Shown piece by piece: positions 1 to 9,436 of a stretch of DNA of 64,000 nt. A program made the position numbers and the translations under genes. The stretch covers positions 1,798,001 to 1,862,000 of the forward strand of contig NZ_CP151273.1 in NCBI RefSeq assembly GCF_038237375.1. The letters are read 5' to 3'. The notes under the pieces are model-generated. The model had not been told where the DNA came from. It made no database searches and worked only from the letters and a program-made list of their open reading frames with translations. Position 1 is the first letter of the stretch; every line of letters starts with the position of its first letter. The stretch is from Alcaligenes sp. SDU_A2. GTDB lineage: Bacteria > Pseudomonadota > Gammaproteobacteria > Burkholderiales > Burkholderiaceae_B.

Positions 1-1
1 C

Positions 2-520
2 AGGCCGGTTTACGATCGTGCCACGCTGCAACTGCACGGCACGCCTATTTATCTGGCCGGAGATGTGAATCAGCGTGCTCCCATCCTGCACGAAGCAGCC
101 GATGACGGCCGTCTGGCCGCCCTGCAGGCGGTCAGCGCCGGCGCGCAGCCGCCACTGACCCGTCGCGCGCCCATGGCGGTTATGTTTACCGATCCGCAAG
201 TAGCCGTTGTCGGTACGCCCTTCAAGGCCTTGCCGCAAGGGGCGGTGGTCGGTTCGGTTAATTTTGCCAATCAGGGGCGTGCGCGTGTGATGTTGCGCAA
301 TCAGGGCCTGCTGCATGTCTATGCCGGGGCGGATGGACGTTTTCTGGGGGCGGAAATGGTGGGGCCCGATGCCGAGCATATCGGCCATTTGCTGGCCTGG
401 TCGCTGCAAATGGAATTAAGCCTGGAGCAGATGCTGGCCATGCCGTTTTACCATCCGGTTTTGCAAGAGGGCTTGCGCACGGCCTTGCGTCAGGCGCAAT
501 CGGCTTTGAAAGGCCGATGA
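2..520 (+). CDS. Dihydrolipoamide dehydrogenase-like flavoprotein, C-terminal part (5' end outside window)
   Basis: The reading frame is open from the first bases, so the gene starts before the window. The visible 172 residues begin just before a PIYLAGDVNQ segment, the FAD-contacting GD motif of the pyridine-nucleotide disulfide oxidoreductase family, followed by the dimerisation domain (TDPQVAVVG onwards). The end carries MPFYHPVLQEGLRTALR, which holds the catalytic His and following Glu seen in lipoamide dehydrogenases. It is a second E3-like protein besides the complete lpdA at 11.1 kb and has no lipoyl domain in the visible part. The redox-active cysteines lie outside the window, so a related NAD(P)-disulfide oxidoreductase is possible. 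Confidence 0.8.
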   Translation, partial: RPVYDRATLQLHGTPIYLAGDVNQRAPILHEAADDGRLAALQAVSAGAQPPLTRRAPMAVMFTDPQVAVVGTPFKALPQGAVVGSVNFANQGRARVMLRNQGLLHVYAGADGRFLGAEMVGPDAEHIGHLLAWSLQMELSLEQMLAMPFYHPVLQEGLRTALRQAQSALKGR

Positions 521-525
521 AGACG

Positions 526-1116
526 CTAGAGCAGACGGCGCACGCCTTCTGTCAGCACCTGCACGGATTCGGTGTCGGGTGCTAGAAAGCGCGCGCGCCC
601 CTCGCGGTCAAAAAAATACACCCCCCGGCTATGGGCGACCTCGTAGTCGTCCGGGGCCTTGGGATCGGGTTTTTCGATCTGGTAGGCCACGCGGTAGCGC
701 CTGGCCAGATCGGCAATCTGTTTTTCGGTGCCGGACAGGCCGATGGCGTGCGTGTCAAAGGCCTTGACGTAGGTTTGCAGGGATTCGGGCGTGTCCCGGT
801 GCGGGTCAACACTGACGAACAGAATGCGCACCTCTTGGGCCTGGGGACCTAGCTCGTCCATGACGGCGGCCAGTTGCGCCAGCGTGGTGGGGCAGACGTC
901 CGGACAACTGGCGTAGCCAAAGAACAGCAGGACAACCTTACCTTTGTAATCGTCCTGGGTGACGGTCTTGGGTCCGGCCGTTTGCAGAGAAAAACGCAGG
1001 TCGGGCAAAAAGCCGCGTACCGGATGCAGGTCGCCGGCAGTGGCCGGGCCGGCCAACATGAAGCCCAACAGCATTGTCAGGCCAATTTTCTTGAGCAGGA
1101 CAAGGCAGGGCTTCAT
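526..1116 (-). CDS. SCO1/SenC family copper chaperone (thioredoxin fold)
   Basis: This 196-residue protein has a hydrophobic N-terminal segment (residues about 11-27) that looks like a signal peptide or anchor. The mature domain contains the SCO motif CPDVC (Cys71, Cys75) and a His at residue 162 in AHSRG, the three usual copper ligands. VDPHRDTP near 104-110 is typical of the family. SCO proteins deliver copper to the CuA site of cytochrome oxidase or act as periplasmic thiol reductases. It lies 14 bp downstream of the oligopeptidase gene on the same strand and could be the last gene of that run. No cytochrome oxidase gene is nearby, so the oxidase partner is inferred from the family. Confidence 0.9.
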   Translation of the reverse strand: MKPCLVLLKKIGLTMLLGFMLAGPATAGDLHPVRGFLPDLRFSLQTAGPKTVTQDDYKGKVVLLFFGYASCPDVCPTTLAQLAAVMDELGPQAQEVRILFVSVDPHRDTPESLQTYVKAFDTHAIGLSGTEKQIADLARRYRVAYQIEKPDPKAPDDYEVAHSRGVYFFDREGRARFLAPDTESVQVLTEGVRRLL

Positions 1117-1130
1117 GGGCAGGCTCCGGT

Positions 1131-3203
1131 TCAGGCGGGCTCGGGCGTCAGTCCGCTATGGCGCAACAAGGCAGCGATGGATGGGTCGCGGCCACGGAAG
1201 GCACGGAAAGAATCGGCCGCCGGACGTTCGCCGCCTACCGACAGGATTTCCCGCCAGAAGCGGTGACCCGTATTGCTGTCCAGCGTATCACGCGCGCCAT
1301 CGGCATGGACATAGGCCTGTTCTTCAAAGGCCGCATAGGCATCGGCCGACAGTACTTCGGCCCACTTGTAGCTGTAGTAGCCTGCGCCGTAACCGCCGGC
1401 AAACAGGTGCGAGAACTGATGCGGAAAGCGGTGCCATTGTGGCGGGAAGATCACGGCCACTTCCTGGCGCACCTGGTCCAGCACGCGCATGACGGCGGCG
1501 ATATCCATGCCGCTGTCGCGGGCGTGGATCAGCATGTCGAACAGCGAAAACTCCAGTTGGCGCACCATTTGCATGCCGCTTTGGAAGTTGCGGGCGCGGC
1601 GCAGCTTTTCGTACAGCTCGCGCGGCAGGTGCTCGCCGGTATCGACATGGGCGGTCAACATCTGCACGACGGGCCATTCCCAGCAGAAATTTTCCATGAA
1701 CTGCGAAGGCAGCTCGATGGCATCCCATTCCACGGCGGAAAATGCGGAAGCGGCCGGGTCGTCCACGCGCGAGAGCAGGGCGTGCAGAGCATGGCCAGAT
1801 TCGTGGAACAGGGTAATGACGTCGTCGTGGGTCAGCAAAGCCGGGCGGCCCGATTGCGGCTCGGCGAAATTGCACACCAGATAGGCGATGGGCAGGCACA
1901 GGTGCTCGCCCAGACGGCGGCGGCTGCGTTCGCTGTCCACCCAGGCACCACCCTGTTTGCCTTGGCGGGCATGCAGGTCCATGTACAGATAGCCTAGTAC
2001 CTTGCCGTCGGAGCTGCAGACCTCGAACGGGCGCACAGCGGTATGCCAGACTGGCGCGTCGATAGGCCGCAGCCGGACATCGAACAGGCGCTGGATGACC
2101 TGGAACAGGCCCTGTAGTACAGCCGGTTCGGTAAAGTATTGTTTGACCTCGTCTTCGGAATAGGCGTAGCGCTGTTCGCGCAAACGCTCGGCGCTGTAGG
2201 CCACGTCCCAAGGCTGTAGGGGCGAGAGATTCAGCTCCTGGCTGGCGAAGGCTTGCAGTTCTTCCAGATCCTGGCGGGCGTACGGACGCGCTTTGGTGGC
2301 CAGATCGCGCAGAAAGCCCATGACCTGCTCGGGCGTATCGGCCATGCGGGTTTCCAGGCGCATATGGGCGTAGCTGGCAAAGCCCAGCAGGCCCGCTTCT
2401 TGGGCGCGCAGCGCCAGCAGCGTTTCGATGGCCTGGGAGTTGTCGAACTGGGGGTCGCCCTGCTCAGAAGCGACCGTCGTGTACGCGCGGTACAGGCGTT
2501 CGCGCAGCGCCTGGTTGCGGGCATACTGCATGACGGGCAGATAGCAGGGCATTTTCAGCGTCAGGCGCCAGCCTTGCTGTTCGTTGTCCTGGGCGGCCCG
2601 TGCGGCGGCGGCCAGCACATCGGCCGGCACGCCGTCCAGTTCCTGCTCGTCGGTGACCAGATAGTGCCACTGGTCGATGGCGTCCAGTACGTGTTCCGAG
2701 AATAATTGAGACGTTTGAGCCAGCTCGTCGCTGATGCGGGCGTAGTCCTCGCGGGCCTGTCCTTGCAGTTCCACCCCGCCCAGGCGAAAGTCGCGCAGGG
2801 CCAGGGTGATGATGCGTTGGCGCTGGGGGCTAAGCGCGGCAAAAGCGGCGCTGTCGGCCAGGGCCTGGTAGCGCAGGAACAAGGCGTGGTTCAACCCTAC
2901 CCAGGTCGAGAACTCGCTCATGCGCGGCAGGCAGTTGTTGTAGGCCTGGCGCAGCTCGGGCGTATTGATGACCGAGTTCAGGTGACCGGCCACCGACCAG
3001 GCGCGGTACAGGATTTCGGTGGCGTCGGTCAGTGGCTCGACGACGTTTTCCCAGGTGGCCGGGCGCGTGTCCTGGGACACGGCATCCACGGCGCTGCGGG
3101 CCTGGGCCAGAAGCTGGTCTACAGCCTGTTCTACGTGTTCGGGCCGGATGGCGGGGTAGTCGATAAGGCTGTCGATGGGGACCAGCAGGGGATTGATCGT
3201 CAT
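1131..3203 (-). CDS. prlC: Oligopeptidase A (M3 family zinc metallopeptidase)
   Basis: A 690-residue protein with the zinc-binding HESGH motif at residues 467-471 and the downstream ELPSQ segment near 497-501 that supplies the third zinc ligand, as in M3 peptidases (thimet oligopeptidase family). The length and the opening NPLL...FPAI-like segment fit PrlC/OpdA, a cytosolic enzyme that degrades short peptides, including cleaved signal peptides. No signal peptide is visible. It starts 10 bp after folD ends, on the same strand, so the two are probably cotranscribed. The N-terminal helical lid (about 1-450) and C-terminal catalytic part are both present and the gene looks intact. Confidence 0.93.
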   Translation of the reverse strand: MTINPLLVPIDSLIDYPAIRPEHVEQAVDQLLAQARSAVDAVSQDTRPATWENVVEPLTDATEILYRAWSVAGHLNSVINTPELRQAYNNCLPRMSEFSTWVGLNHALFLRYQALADSAAFAALSPQRQRIITLALRDFRLGGVELQGQAREDYARISDELAQTSQLFSEHVLDAIDQWHYLVTDEQELDGVPADVLAAAARAAQDNEQQGWRLTLKMPCYLPVMQYARNQALRERLYRAYTTVASEQGDPQFDNSQAIETLLALRAQEAGLLGFASYAHMRLETRMADTPEQVMGFLRDLATKARPYARQDLEELQAFASQELNLSPLQPWDVAYSAERLREQRYAYSEDEVKQYFTEPAVLQGLFQVIQRLFDVRLRPIDAPVWHTAVRPFEVCSSDGKVLGYLYMDLHARQGKQGGAWVDSERSRRRLGEHLCLPIAYLVCNFAEPQSGRPALLTHDDVITLFHESGHALHALLSRVDDPAASAFSAVEWDAIELPSQFMENFCWEWPVVQMLTAHVDTGEHLPRELYEKLRRARNFQSGMQMVRQLEFSLFDMLIHARDSGMDIAAVMRVLDQVRQEVAVIFPPQWHRFPHQFSHLFAGGYGAGYYSYKWAEVLSADAYAAFEEQAYVHADGARDTLDSNTGHRFWREILSVGGERPAADSFRAFRGRDPSIAALLRHSGLTPEPA

Positions 3204-3213
3204 AACGCGGATG

Positions 3214-4077
3214 TCAGATAGTGATGCCGGCCGTGCGTTCGGCCGCTTCCAGGGTATTTACGAGCAGCATGGCGATGGTCATGGGGCCGACGCCGCCCGG
3301 CACGGGGGTAATGGCCGCGGCAACGGCGCTGGCGCTGGCAAAGTCCACATCGCCGCACAGTTTGCCGTCGGTGCCACGGTTGATGCCCACGTCGATGACC
3401 ACGGCACCGGGCTTGACCATGTCACCGGTGATGATGCCGGGGCGGCCTACGGCGGCCACCAGCACATCGGCGCGGCGCGTCTGCGCGGCTAGGTCGCGGG
3501 TCTTGGAATTGCACAGGGTGACGGTGGCACCGGCGGCCAGCAACAGCAGGGCCATGGGCTTGCCCACGATATTGCTTGCGCCCACAACCACGGCTTCAGC
3601 CCCGCGCAGGTTCACGCCTTCGGATTCCAGCATCTTCATGACGCCATAGGGCGTGCAGGGGCGAAACAGCGGCTTGCCGGTCAGCAGCAGGCCGGCATTG
3701 CTGATGTGAAAACCGTCCACATCTTTTTCGGGGGCAATCGCTTCAATGACCTTGTGCTCGTCCATGTGGCCGGGCAAGGGCAATTGCACCAGAATGCCGT
3801 GTACGCTGTCGTCCTGGTTCAGGCGCACGATCAGGGCCAGCAGCTCCGCTTCGGTCGTGTCGCCGGGCAGGCGGATCAGGTCGGACTTCAGGCCGGCAGC
3901 CTCGCATGCCAGCGATTTGTTGCGTACATAGACTTGCGAGGCGGGGTCTTCACCGACCAGCACGACGGTCAGACCGGGTTGCAGGCCGTGGTCTTGCTTG
4001 AGTTCGGCCACCCGCGCGGCCACTTGCGCCTTGATCTGTGCGGACAAGGCTTTTCCATCGATGATGCGAGCACTCAT
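3214..4077 (-). CDS. folD: Bifunctional methylenetetrahydrofolate dehydrogenase / methenyltetrahydrofolate cyclohydrolase
   Basis: FolD interconverts 5,10-methylene-, methenyl- and 10-formyl-tetrahydrofolate in the cytosol using NADP(H). The 287-residue protein shows the active-site Tyr50 and Lys54 (YVRNK), the KDVDGFH segment near 119, a nucleotide-binding [12 protein letters not shown] stretch and the C-terminal PGGVGPMT signature. The ATG directly follows the stop codon of the response regulator gene with no spacer, so translation of the two is probably coupled. It supplies one-carbon units to purine synthesis; purF and folC lie on the opposite strand in the same window. Intact and standard length. 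Confidence 0.96.
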   Translation of the reverse strand: MSARIIDGKALSAQIKAQVAARVAELKQDHGLQPGLTVVLVGEDPASQVYVRNKSLACEAAGLKSDLIRLPGDTTEAELLALIVRLNQDDSVHGILVQLPLPGHMDEHKVIEAIAPEKDVDGFHISNAGLLLTGKPLFRPCTPYGVMKMLESEGVNLRGAEAVVVGASNIVGKPMALLLLAAGATVTLCNSKTRDLAAQTRRADVLVAAVGRPGIITGDMVKPGAVVIDVGINRGTDGKLCGDVDFASASAVAAAITPVPGGVGPMTIAMLLVNTLEAAERTAGITI

Positions 4078-4701
4078 TTACGCTTCCTCGGACTTGGCAA
4101 GGGCGATTTTCATGAGGTCGGCAACGGTGGTGACTTCCAGTTTTTCCATGATATTGGCGCGATGCGCTTCGACAGTTTTGATGCTGATGTTCAGGTCCCC
4201 GGCAATTTGTTTATTCAGGCGGCCCGCCACGATGCGCTCGAGCACCTGCTGTTCGCGGGCCGTCAGGCGGCCAAGGATTTCCTGTTGATCTTTCTGGGCC
4301 TGCGCCTGCGAGGCGCGGGTCGAGGCTTGTTCTATCATGCGGCCCACGATGGTGCGCAGATCGGCTTCGTTAAAGGGTTTTTCCAGGAAGTCGATGGCCC
4401 CTTTCTTCATGGTGCTGACGGCCATGGGCACGTCGCCGTGGCCGGTGATGAACACGATGGGGATGGTGGCTTTGCGGGCAATCAGATTTTCCTGAAGTTC
4501 CAGCCCGCTCATGCCGGGCATGCGCACGTCCACGATCAGGACGGCCACCTGGGCGGGGTCGTAGGCGCTCAGGAACTCTTCGCCGGACGCAAAGCAGCGC
4601 ACGCGATAGCCATTGGCCTCCAGAAGCCAGCGCAGCGAGTCGCGCACGGCTTCGTCATCGTCAACCACATAAATCGTGCATGGCATCTGAGGGCTGGTCA
4701 T
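4078..4701 (-). CDS. FixJ/NarL-type response regulator (receiver + LuxR HTH)
   Basis: A 207-residue two-component regulator. The receiver domain (about 8-122) has acidic residues DDD at 14-16, phosphoacceptor Asp58 in VDVRMPG, Thr86 and Lys108 in EKPF. A LuxR/GerE helix-turn-helix follows (about 140-200, starting LTAREQQVLERI, with the recognition segment SIKTVEAHRANIMEKL). Its start overlaps the end of the histidine kinase gene by ATGA, so the pair is translationally coupled. Similar pairs with tandem-PAS kinases sit next to aceE in other Burkholderiales, to my knowledge; whether it controls the divergent pyruvate dehydrogenase operon is inference. Confidence 0.92.
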   Translation of the reverse strand: MTSPQMPCTIYVVDDDEAVRDSLRWLLEANGYRVRCFASGEEFLSAYDPAQVAVLIVDVRMPGMSGLELQENLIARKATIPIVFITGHGDVPMAVSTMKKGAIDFLEKPFNEADLRTIVGRMIEQASTRASQAQAQKDQQEILGRLTAREQQVLERIVAGRLNKQIAGDLNISIKTVEAHRANIMEKLEVTTVADLMKIALAKSEEA

Positions 4702-6455
4702 TCGGGTATCTCCAGTTTGTTATCAATGGTGTCCGGTACATCGGGCGCTGCACAGGGCAGGGTAAAGCGGAAAATCGTGCCGCCCTCGGGGTTGGGGCTG
4801 GCCCACAGGCGGCCGTGGTGCGACTCGATAATGGTACGGCAGATGTTCAGGCCCATTCCCAAGCCTTCGGACTTGGTGCTGTAGAACGGCTCGAACAGAC
4901 GCTCCGGGTCTTTCAGCCCATGACCACGGTCGATGACAGCCATTTCCAAAAGCGATTCCTGCCGGCTGATGAGCAATTGAAGCACATGGTGTTCGCTGTG
5001 TTCCATTGCCTCGATGCCGTTCTTGAGCAGATTCAATAATACCTGTTCTATCAGGATGGGGTCGGCAATGACATCGGGCAGGGGGTTGGGCAGGCTCAAT
5101 TCAATGTCGATCTGGCGCTTGCGGGCATCGATTTCGGCAAAGCCCACGGCATTTTCGACGATGCGCATCACGCCCACCCGCTGGCGGCGCGGTTCGCTGC
5201 GTTTGACGAATTCGCGGATGCGGCTGATGATCTTGCCCGCCCGTTCGGCCTGCTGGGCGGCTTTTTCCAGGGCTGACAGCAATGTCTCGGGCTGATAGCG
5301 GCCGGATTTGAGCATGGCCACGGCACCCATGCTGTAGTTGCTGATGGCGGTCAGCGGCTGGTTCAGTTCGTGGGCCAGGGAGGAGGCCATCTCGCCCATG
5401 GTGGTCAGGCGGCTGGTCAGTTGAACCTTCTCCTGCTGCACGCGCGAGGCTTCTTCGTGCTTGCGCCGGTCGGTGATGTCGCGCGCCACTTGCAGGCGCA
5501 CGCGGCGGCCGTCGGTCCAGGCCAGCATGCGGTGATGCACTTCAAACCAGCGGGCCGCCGATTCCGAATAGATTTCGACGGTCTCGTCGGTAAAGCGGCC
5601 CAGACGTCCGCCCAGCAGTTCGGCGTGCCCGTTCGATTGCGCACCAAAAAAGCGTCGGTAAGTGCGGTTGGCGAACAGCAGCTCCAGCCCTTCGGTCGTG
5701 TCGGCCACCACGGAAATGGCATCGTCCAGGCCTTCGAGCACGGTCATGAAGCGTTCGTGGGCGGCAGTCAGGGCTTCGCGGATGCGCTTGGGTTCGGTGA
5801 TGTCGGTCATGGACGTCATCCAGCCGATCTGTTCACCATTGGGCGCGCGCAGCGGCGACACATACATGCGGGCGGTAAAACGCGAACCGTCGCGCCGTTG
5901 AGCCTCCACTTCCAGGCCGCTGCTGGGCGTGCGCCCCGACAACAGCAAGTCCAGTGTTTCCTGGTGCTGCTGGTGGCGGCCCGGCAACCAGTACGGGAAG
6001 GGGGCGGTGCGTCCGACCAGATCGGCCTCGTTCCAGCCTATCATGCGGCAAAAAGCCGGGTTGACGTAGGCAATGCGGCCTTGCATGTCGAACACGCGCA
6101 TGCCGGTGGACATGGAGTTTTCCATGGCGCGTCTAAAGCCGGTTTCGGCGATCTGGGCGGCTTCGGCGCGGGTGCGAAAGCGGGTATAGCGCCACAAGGC
6201 CAGCAGGCTGACCACGATGACCAGCGACAGGGCGATGATGACCATCATCAGGCGTTGCTGACGAGTCTCCTGATCGATGGTGACGAACATGACGCTGTCG
6301 TTCTGCAGGCGTTGCAGCCAGATGAACACGCCCATGACGCACAGGTAAAGAAACAGCACGACAACCGGCGTCAGCCAGTAGAAACCACGGCGGTTCTGCT
6401 TGGCCTGATCGTAGAAGGTCGTTGGAATCAGAGACTTTTTGGAATGGTTGGCCAT
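4698..6455 (-). CDS. Membrane PAS-domain sensor histidine kinase
   Basis: A 585-residue kinase. Two predicted membrane segments (about 27-49 and 69-89) enclose a short loop. Two PAS-like domains follow (about 105-222, ending in a PAC-type MTDITEPK, and about 233-332, ending ARDITDRR). The HisKA helix carries SLAHELNQPL with phosphoacceptor His362, and the ATPase domain has N-box NLLKNGIEAM, DRGHGL and GLGMGLNIC glycine boxes. The layout resembles FixL/DctB-like kinases. The periplasmic loop is too small for a classical ligand domain, so sensing is probably by membrane or cytoplasmic PAS domains. It is divergent from aceE across 261 bp. Confidence 0.92.
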   Translation of the reverse strand: MANHSKKSLIPTTFYDQAKQNRRGFYWLTPVVVLFLYLCVMGVFIWLQRLQNDSVMFVTIDQETRQQRLMMVIIALSLVIVVSLLALWRYTRFRTRAEAAQIAETGFRRAMENSMSTGMRVFDMQGRIAYVNPAFCRMIGWNEADLVGRTAPFPYWLPGRHQQHQETLDLLLSGRTPSSGLEVEAQRRDGSRFTARMYVSPLRAPNGEQIGWMTSMTDITEPKRIREALTAAHERFMTVLEGLDDAISVVADTTEGLELLFANRTYRRFFGAQSNGHAELLGGRLGRFTDETVEIYSESAARWFEVHHRMLAWTDGRRVRLQVARDITDRRKHEEASRVQQEKVQLTSRLTTMGEMASSLAHELNQPLTAISNYSMGAVAMLKSGRYQPETLLSALEKAAQQAERAGKIISRIREFVKRSEPRRQRVGVMRIVENAVGFAEIDARKRQIDIELSLPNPLPDVIADPILIEQVLLNLLKNGIEAMEHSEHHVLQLLISRQESLLEMAVIDRGHGLKDPERLFEPFYSTKSEGLGMGLNICRTIIESHHGRLWASPNPEGGTIFRFTLPCAAPDVPDTIDNKLEIPE

Positions 6456-6500
6456 GACTGCATCAATGTTGTTATGTCTGAATTGTAATGTAGGGCTATT

Positions 6501-6527
6501 TTGATGGGTGATTTTTCACATTATAAA
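6501..6527 (+). promoter_or_regulatory. Possible aceE promoter with short palindrome
   Basis: In the 261-bp divergent spacer, TTGATG (6501-6506) and TATAAA (6522-6527) are separated by 15 bp, shorter than ideal. Between them lies the inverted repeat GTGATTTTTCAC, which could be an operator. The surrounding 40 bp are clearly AT-rich compared with the coding DNA. This is a weak call based on base composition and position only. Confidence 0.3.
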
Positions 6528-6716
6528 AACACTTATCATCAAATGAAATTTTGCTTGAGCGATTCCAGGTTCTTTCCTAGAATGACTTCGATGCAGGCGT
6601 ATCGCGCCTTCACCGCTCACGGTCCGCAGTCATGAGCTTTGTCAGCAGCGTCTTGGCCCAGTAGCTATCCAGCGTTGCGCAAGTCCGGACCCATACTTCA
6701 AATACGGAGACACTAT

Positions 6717-9425
6717 ATGTCCTCAACGCAAGACAATAGTTCGGCGCACGTCAATCAAGACCAAGCCCTAGAAACAAAAGAGTGGCTCGAGGCCCTGGAA
6801 GCGGTGGTGGACCGCGAAGGCCCTGCACGCGCCCATGACCTGATCGAGAAGCTGATTGACTTGGCGCGTCGCTCCGGTGCCCACATCCCGTTCTCGCCCA
6901 ACACGGCTTACGTCAACACGATTCCTGCCGGTCTGGAGCCTCCGCACCCCGGCAATCTGGAATTGGAAGAGCGTATCCGCTCCTATATCCGCTGGAATGC
7001 CATGGCCATGGTGGTGCGCGCCAACCGCGAATCGCCGCCGGACGGCGGTTCGGTGGGCGGCCACATCGCCTCTTTTGCCTCGCTGGCAACCATGATCGGT
7101 TGTGGCCAGAACCACTTCTGGCACGCCGAATCGGACGATCATGGCGGCGACATGGTGTTCTTTCAGGGGCATTCCTCGCCCGGCATGTACGCCCGCGCCT
7201 TCATGGAAGGCCGCATTTCCGAAGATCAACTGAATAACTTCCGCCAGGAAGTGGACGGCAAAGGCCTGCCTTCCTACCCGCATCCCAAGTTGATGCCCGA
7301 ATTCTGGCAGTTCCCGACCGTCTCGATGGGCCTGGGGCCGCTGATGGCGATTTATCAGGCCCGCTTCTTGAAATACCTGCATGCCCGCGGCATTGCCGAC
7401 ACGAGCGGCCGCAAGGTCTGGGTGTTTCTGGGCGACGGCGAAATGGACGAACCCGAATCCCTGGGTGCTATCGGTCTGGCTGCGCGCGAAAAGCTGGATA
7501 ACCTGATCTTTATCGTCAACTGCAACCTGCAGCGCCTGGACGGTCCGGTGCGCGGCAACGGCAAGATCATTCAGGAATTGGAAGGCACCTTCCGTGGTGC
7601 CGGCTGGAATGTCATCAAGCTGATCTGGGGTGGCTACTGGGACCCACTGCTGGCCCGCGACAAAGAAGGCATTTTGCGCCGTGTCATGGAAGAGACCGTG
7701 GACGGCGAGTACCAGGCTTACAAAGCCAACGACGGTGCCTACGTTCGCGAACATTTCTTTGGCAAGCATCCCAAGCTGCTGGAGATGGTCAGCCGCATGA
7801 GCGACGACGATATCTGGCGCCTGAACCGTGGCGGCCACGATCCGCACAAGGTCTATGCTGCCTTTGACGCCGCCACCAAGCACGAAGGCCAACCTACCGT
7901 CATTCTGGCCAAGACCATCAAGGGCTACGGCATGGGTCATGTAGGCCAGGCCAAGAATCCGTCGCACCAGCAAAAGAGCCTGGACCTGGATTCGGTGCGC
8001 GAATTCCGCGACCGTTTCAACATTCCAGTACCGGACGACAAGCTCGAAGAGCTGCCGTACTTCAAGCCTTCCGAAGATTCGCCGGAAATGCAGTACCTGC
8101 ACGCCCGCCGCAAGGCACTGGGCGGCTACTTGCCCAAGCGTCGCACCAAGGCCGACGAACAGTTGACCGTGCCCACGCTCGATGCCTTCCAGCCCATGCT
8201 GGAAGCCACGGCCGAAGGCCGCGAGATCTCGACCACCCAGGCATTCGTGCGCTTTTTGAACACATTGCTGCGCGACAAGCAGGTCGGTCCTCGTGCCGTG
8301 CCTATCCTGGCTGACGAGTCCCGCACGTTTGGCATGGAAGGTCTGTTCCGCCAGATCGGCATCTACGCGCCCGAAGGCCAGAAGTACACCCCGGTGGACA
8401 AAGACCAGGTCATGTACTATCGCGAAACGGAAAATGGCCAGTTGCTGCAGGAAGGCATTAACGAGCAGGGCGCATTCAGCTCCTGGATCGCGGCTGCCAC
8501 GTCCTACTCGAACAACAACCGCATCATGATCCCGTTCTTCATCTATTACTCGATGTTCGGGTTCCAGCGCTTTGGCGATCTGGCCTGGGCGGCGGGCGAC
8601 ATGAAGGCACGTGGTTTCGTGCTGGGCGGCACCGCCGGCCGCACTACGCTCAATGGCGAAGGTTTGCAGCACGAAGACGGACACAGCCATATCCAGTCCT
8701 CGCTGATCCCCAATTGCGTGTCCTACGACCCCACCTTCGCGCACGAAGTGGCCGTCATCATGCAAAATGGTCTCAAGCGCATGGTCCAGGATCAGGAAGA
8801 CGTGTATTACTACGTCACCTTGATGAACGAAAACTACGCCCAGCCCGGTCTGGTCGAAGGCGACGTGGACGGTATTTTGCGCGGCATGTACAAGTTCAAG
8901 TCGGTCGGCGAAGGCAGCCCGCTGCGTGTACAGTTGATGGGTTCGGGCACGATTCTGCGCGAAGTCATCGCCGCCCAGGAACTGCTGGAAAAAGACTGGG
9001 GCATAGGCTCCGATGTCTGGAGCGTCACCAGCTTTACCGAACTGCGCCGCGACGGCCTGGATTGCGAGCGTATCGCGCTGCTCAATCCCGAAGGCAAGGA
9101 TCTGCCGGTTCCTTACGTCACCTCCAAGCTGCAAGACAGCGACGGCCCCATCGTGGTCTCCACTGACTACATCAAGGCTTTTGGCGACCAGATCCGTCCT
9201 TTCGTGCCCAAGAACCGTACCTTCAAGGTGCTGGGCACCGATGGCTTCGGCCGCTCCGACTTCCGCTCCAAGCTGCGCGAGCACTTCGAGGTCAACCGTC
9301 ATTTCGTGGTTCTGGCTGCGCTGCGCGCCCTGGCTGAAGAAGGCAAGATCCCCTTTAGCAAGGCTTCCGAAGCGATTGCCAAGTACGGCATCAATCCTGC
9401 CAAGGCCAACCCGCACCACGCATAA
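6717..9425 (+). CDS. aceE: Pyruvate dehydrogenase E1 component, homodimeric type
   Basis: E1 decarboxylates pyruvate with thiamine diphosphate and acetylates the lipoyl groups of E2. The 902-residue protein has the ThDP/Mg motif [10 protein letters not shown] near residues 239-248 ending in the [14 protein letters not shown] segment, and the [11 protein letters not shown] and [26 protein letters not shown] regions typical of AceE. The open frame continues upstream, but I place the start at the ATG at 6717, giving MSSTQDN, because a GGAGA ribosome site lies just before it and the upstream residues do not resemble AceE. It is followed 11 bp later by aceF, so aceE-aceF-lpdA form one operon. Confidence 0.97.
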   Translation: MSSTQDNSSAHVNQDQALETKEWLEALEAVVDREGPARAHDLIEKLIDLARRSGAHIPFSPNTAYVNTIPAGLEPPHPGNLELEERIRSYIRWNAMAMVVRANRESPPDGGSVGGHIASFASLATMIGCGQNHFWHAESDDHGGDMVFFQGHSSPGMYARAFMEGRISEDQLNNFRQEVDGKGLPSYPHPKLMPEFWQFPTVSMGLGPLMAIYQARFLKYLHARGIADTSGRKVWVFLGDGEMDEPESLGAIGLAAREKLDNLIFIVNCNLQRLDGPVRGNGKIIQELEGTFRGAGWNVIKLIWGGYWDPLLARDKEGILRRVMEETVDGEYQAYKANDGAYVREHFFGKHPKLLEMVSRMSDDDIWRLNRGGHDPHKVYAAFDAATKHEGQPTVILAKTIKGYGMGHVGQAKNPSHQQKSLDLDSVREFRDRFNIPVPDDKLEELPYFKPSEDSPEMQYLHARRKALGGYLPKRRTKADEQLTVPTLDAFQPMLEATAEGREISTTQAFVRFLNTLLRDKQVGPRAVPILADESRTFGMEGLFRQIGIYAPEGQKYTPVDKDQVMYYRETENGQLLQEGINEQGAFSSWIAAATSYSNNNRIMIPFFIYYSMFGFQRFGDLAWAAGDMKARGFVLGGTAGRTTLNGEGLQHEDGHSHIQSSLIPNCVSYDPTFAHEVAVIMQNGLKRMVQDQEDVYYYVTLMNENYAQPGLVEGDVDGILRGMYKFKSVGEGSPLRVQLMGSGTILREVIAAQELLEKDWGIGSDVWSVTSFTELRRDGLDCERIALLNPEGKDLPVPYVTSKLQDSDGPIVVSTDYIKAFGDQIRPFVPKNRTFKVLGTDGFGRSDFRSKLREHFEVNRHFVVLAALRALAEEGKIPFSKASEAIAKYGINPAKANPHHA

Positions 9426-9436
9426 GGGACTGCACC

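Noticed and set aside
6768-9419. 883-residue antisense frame in aceE
   Set aside because: Follows from the third-position G+C of aceE; composition has no domain pattern, and aceE is certain on the plus strand.
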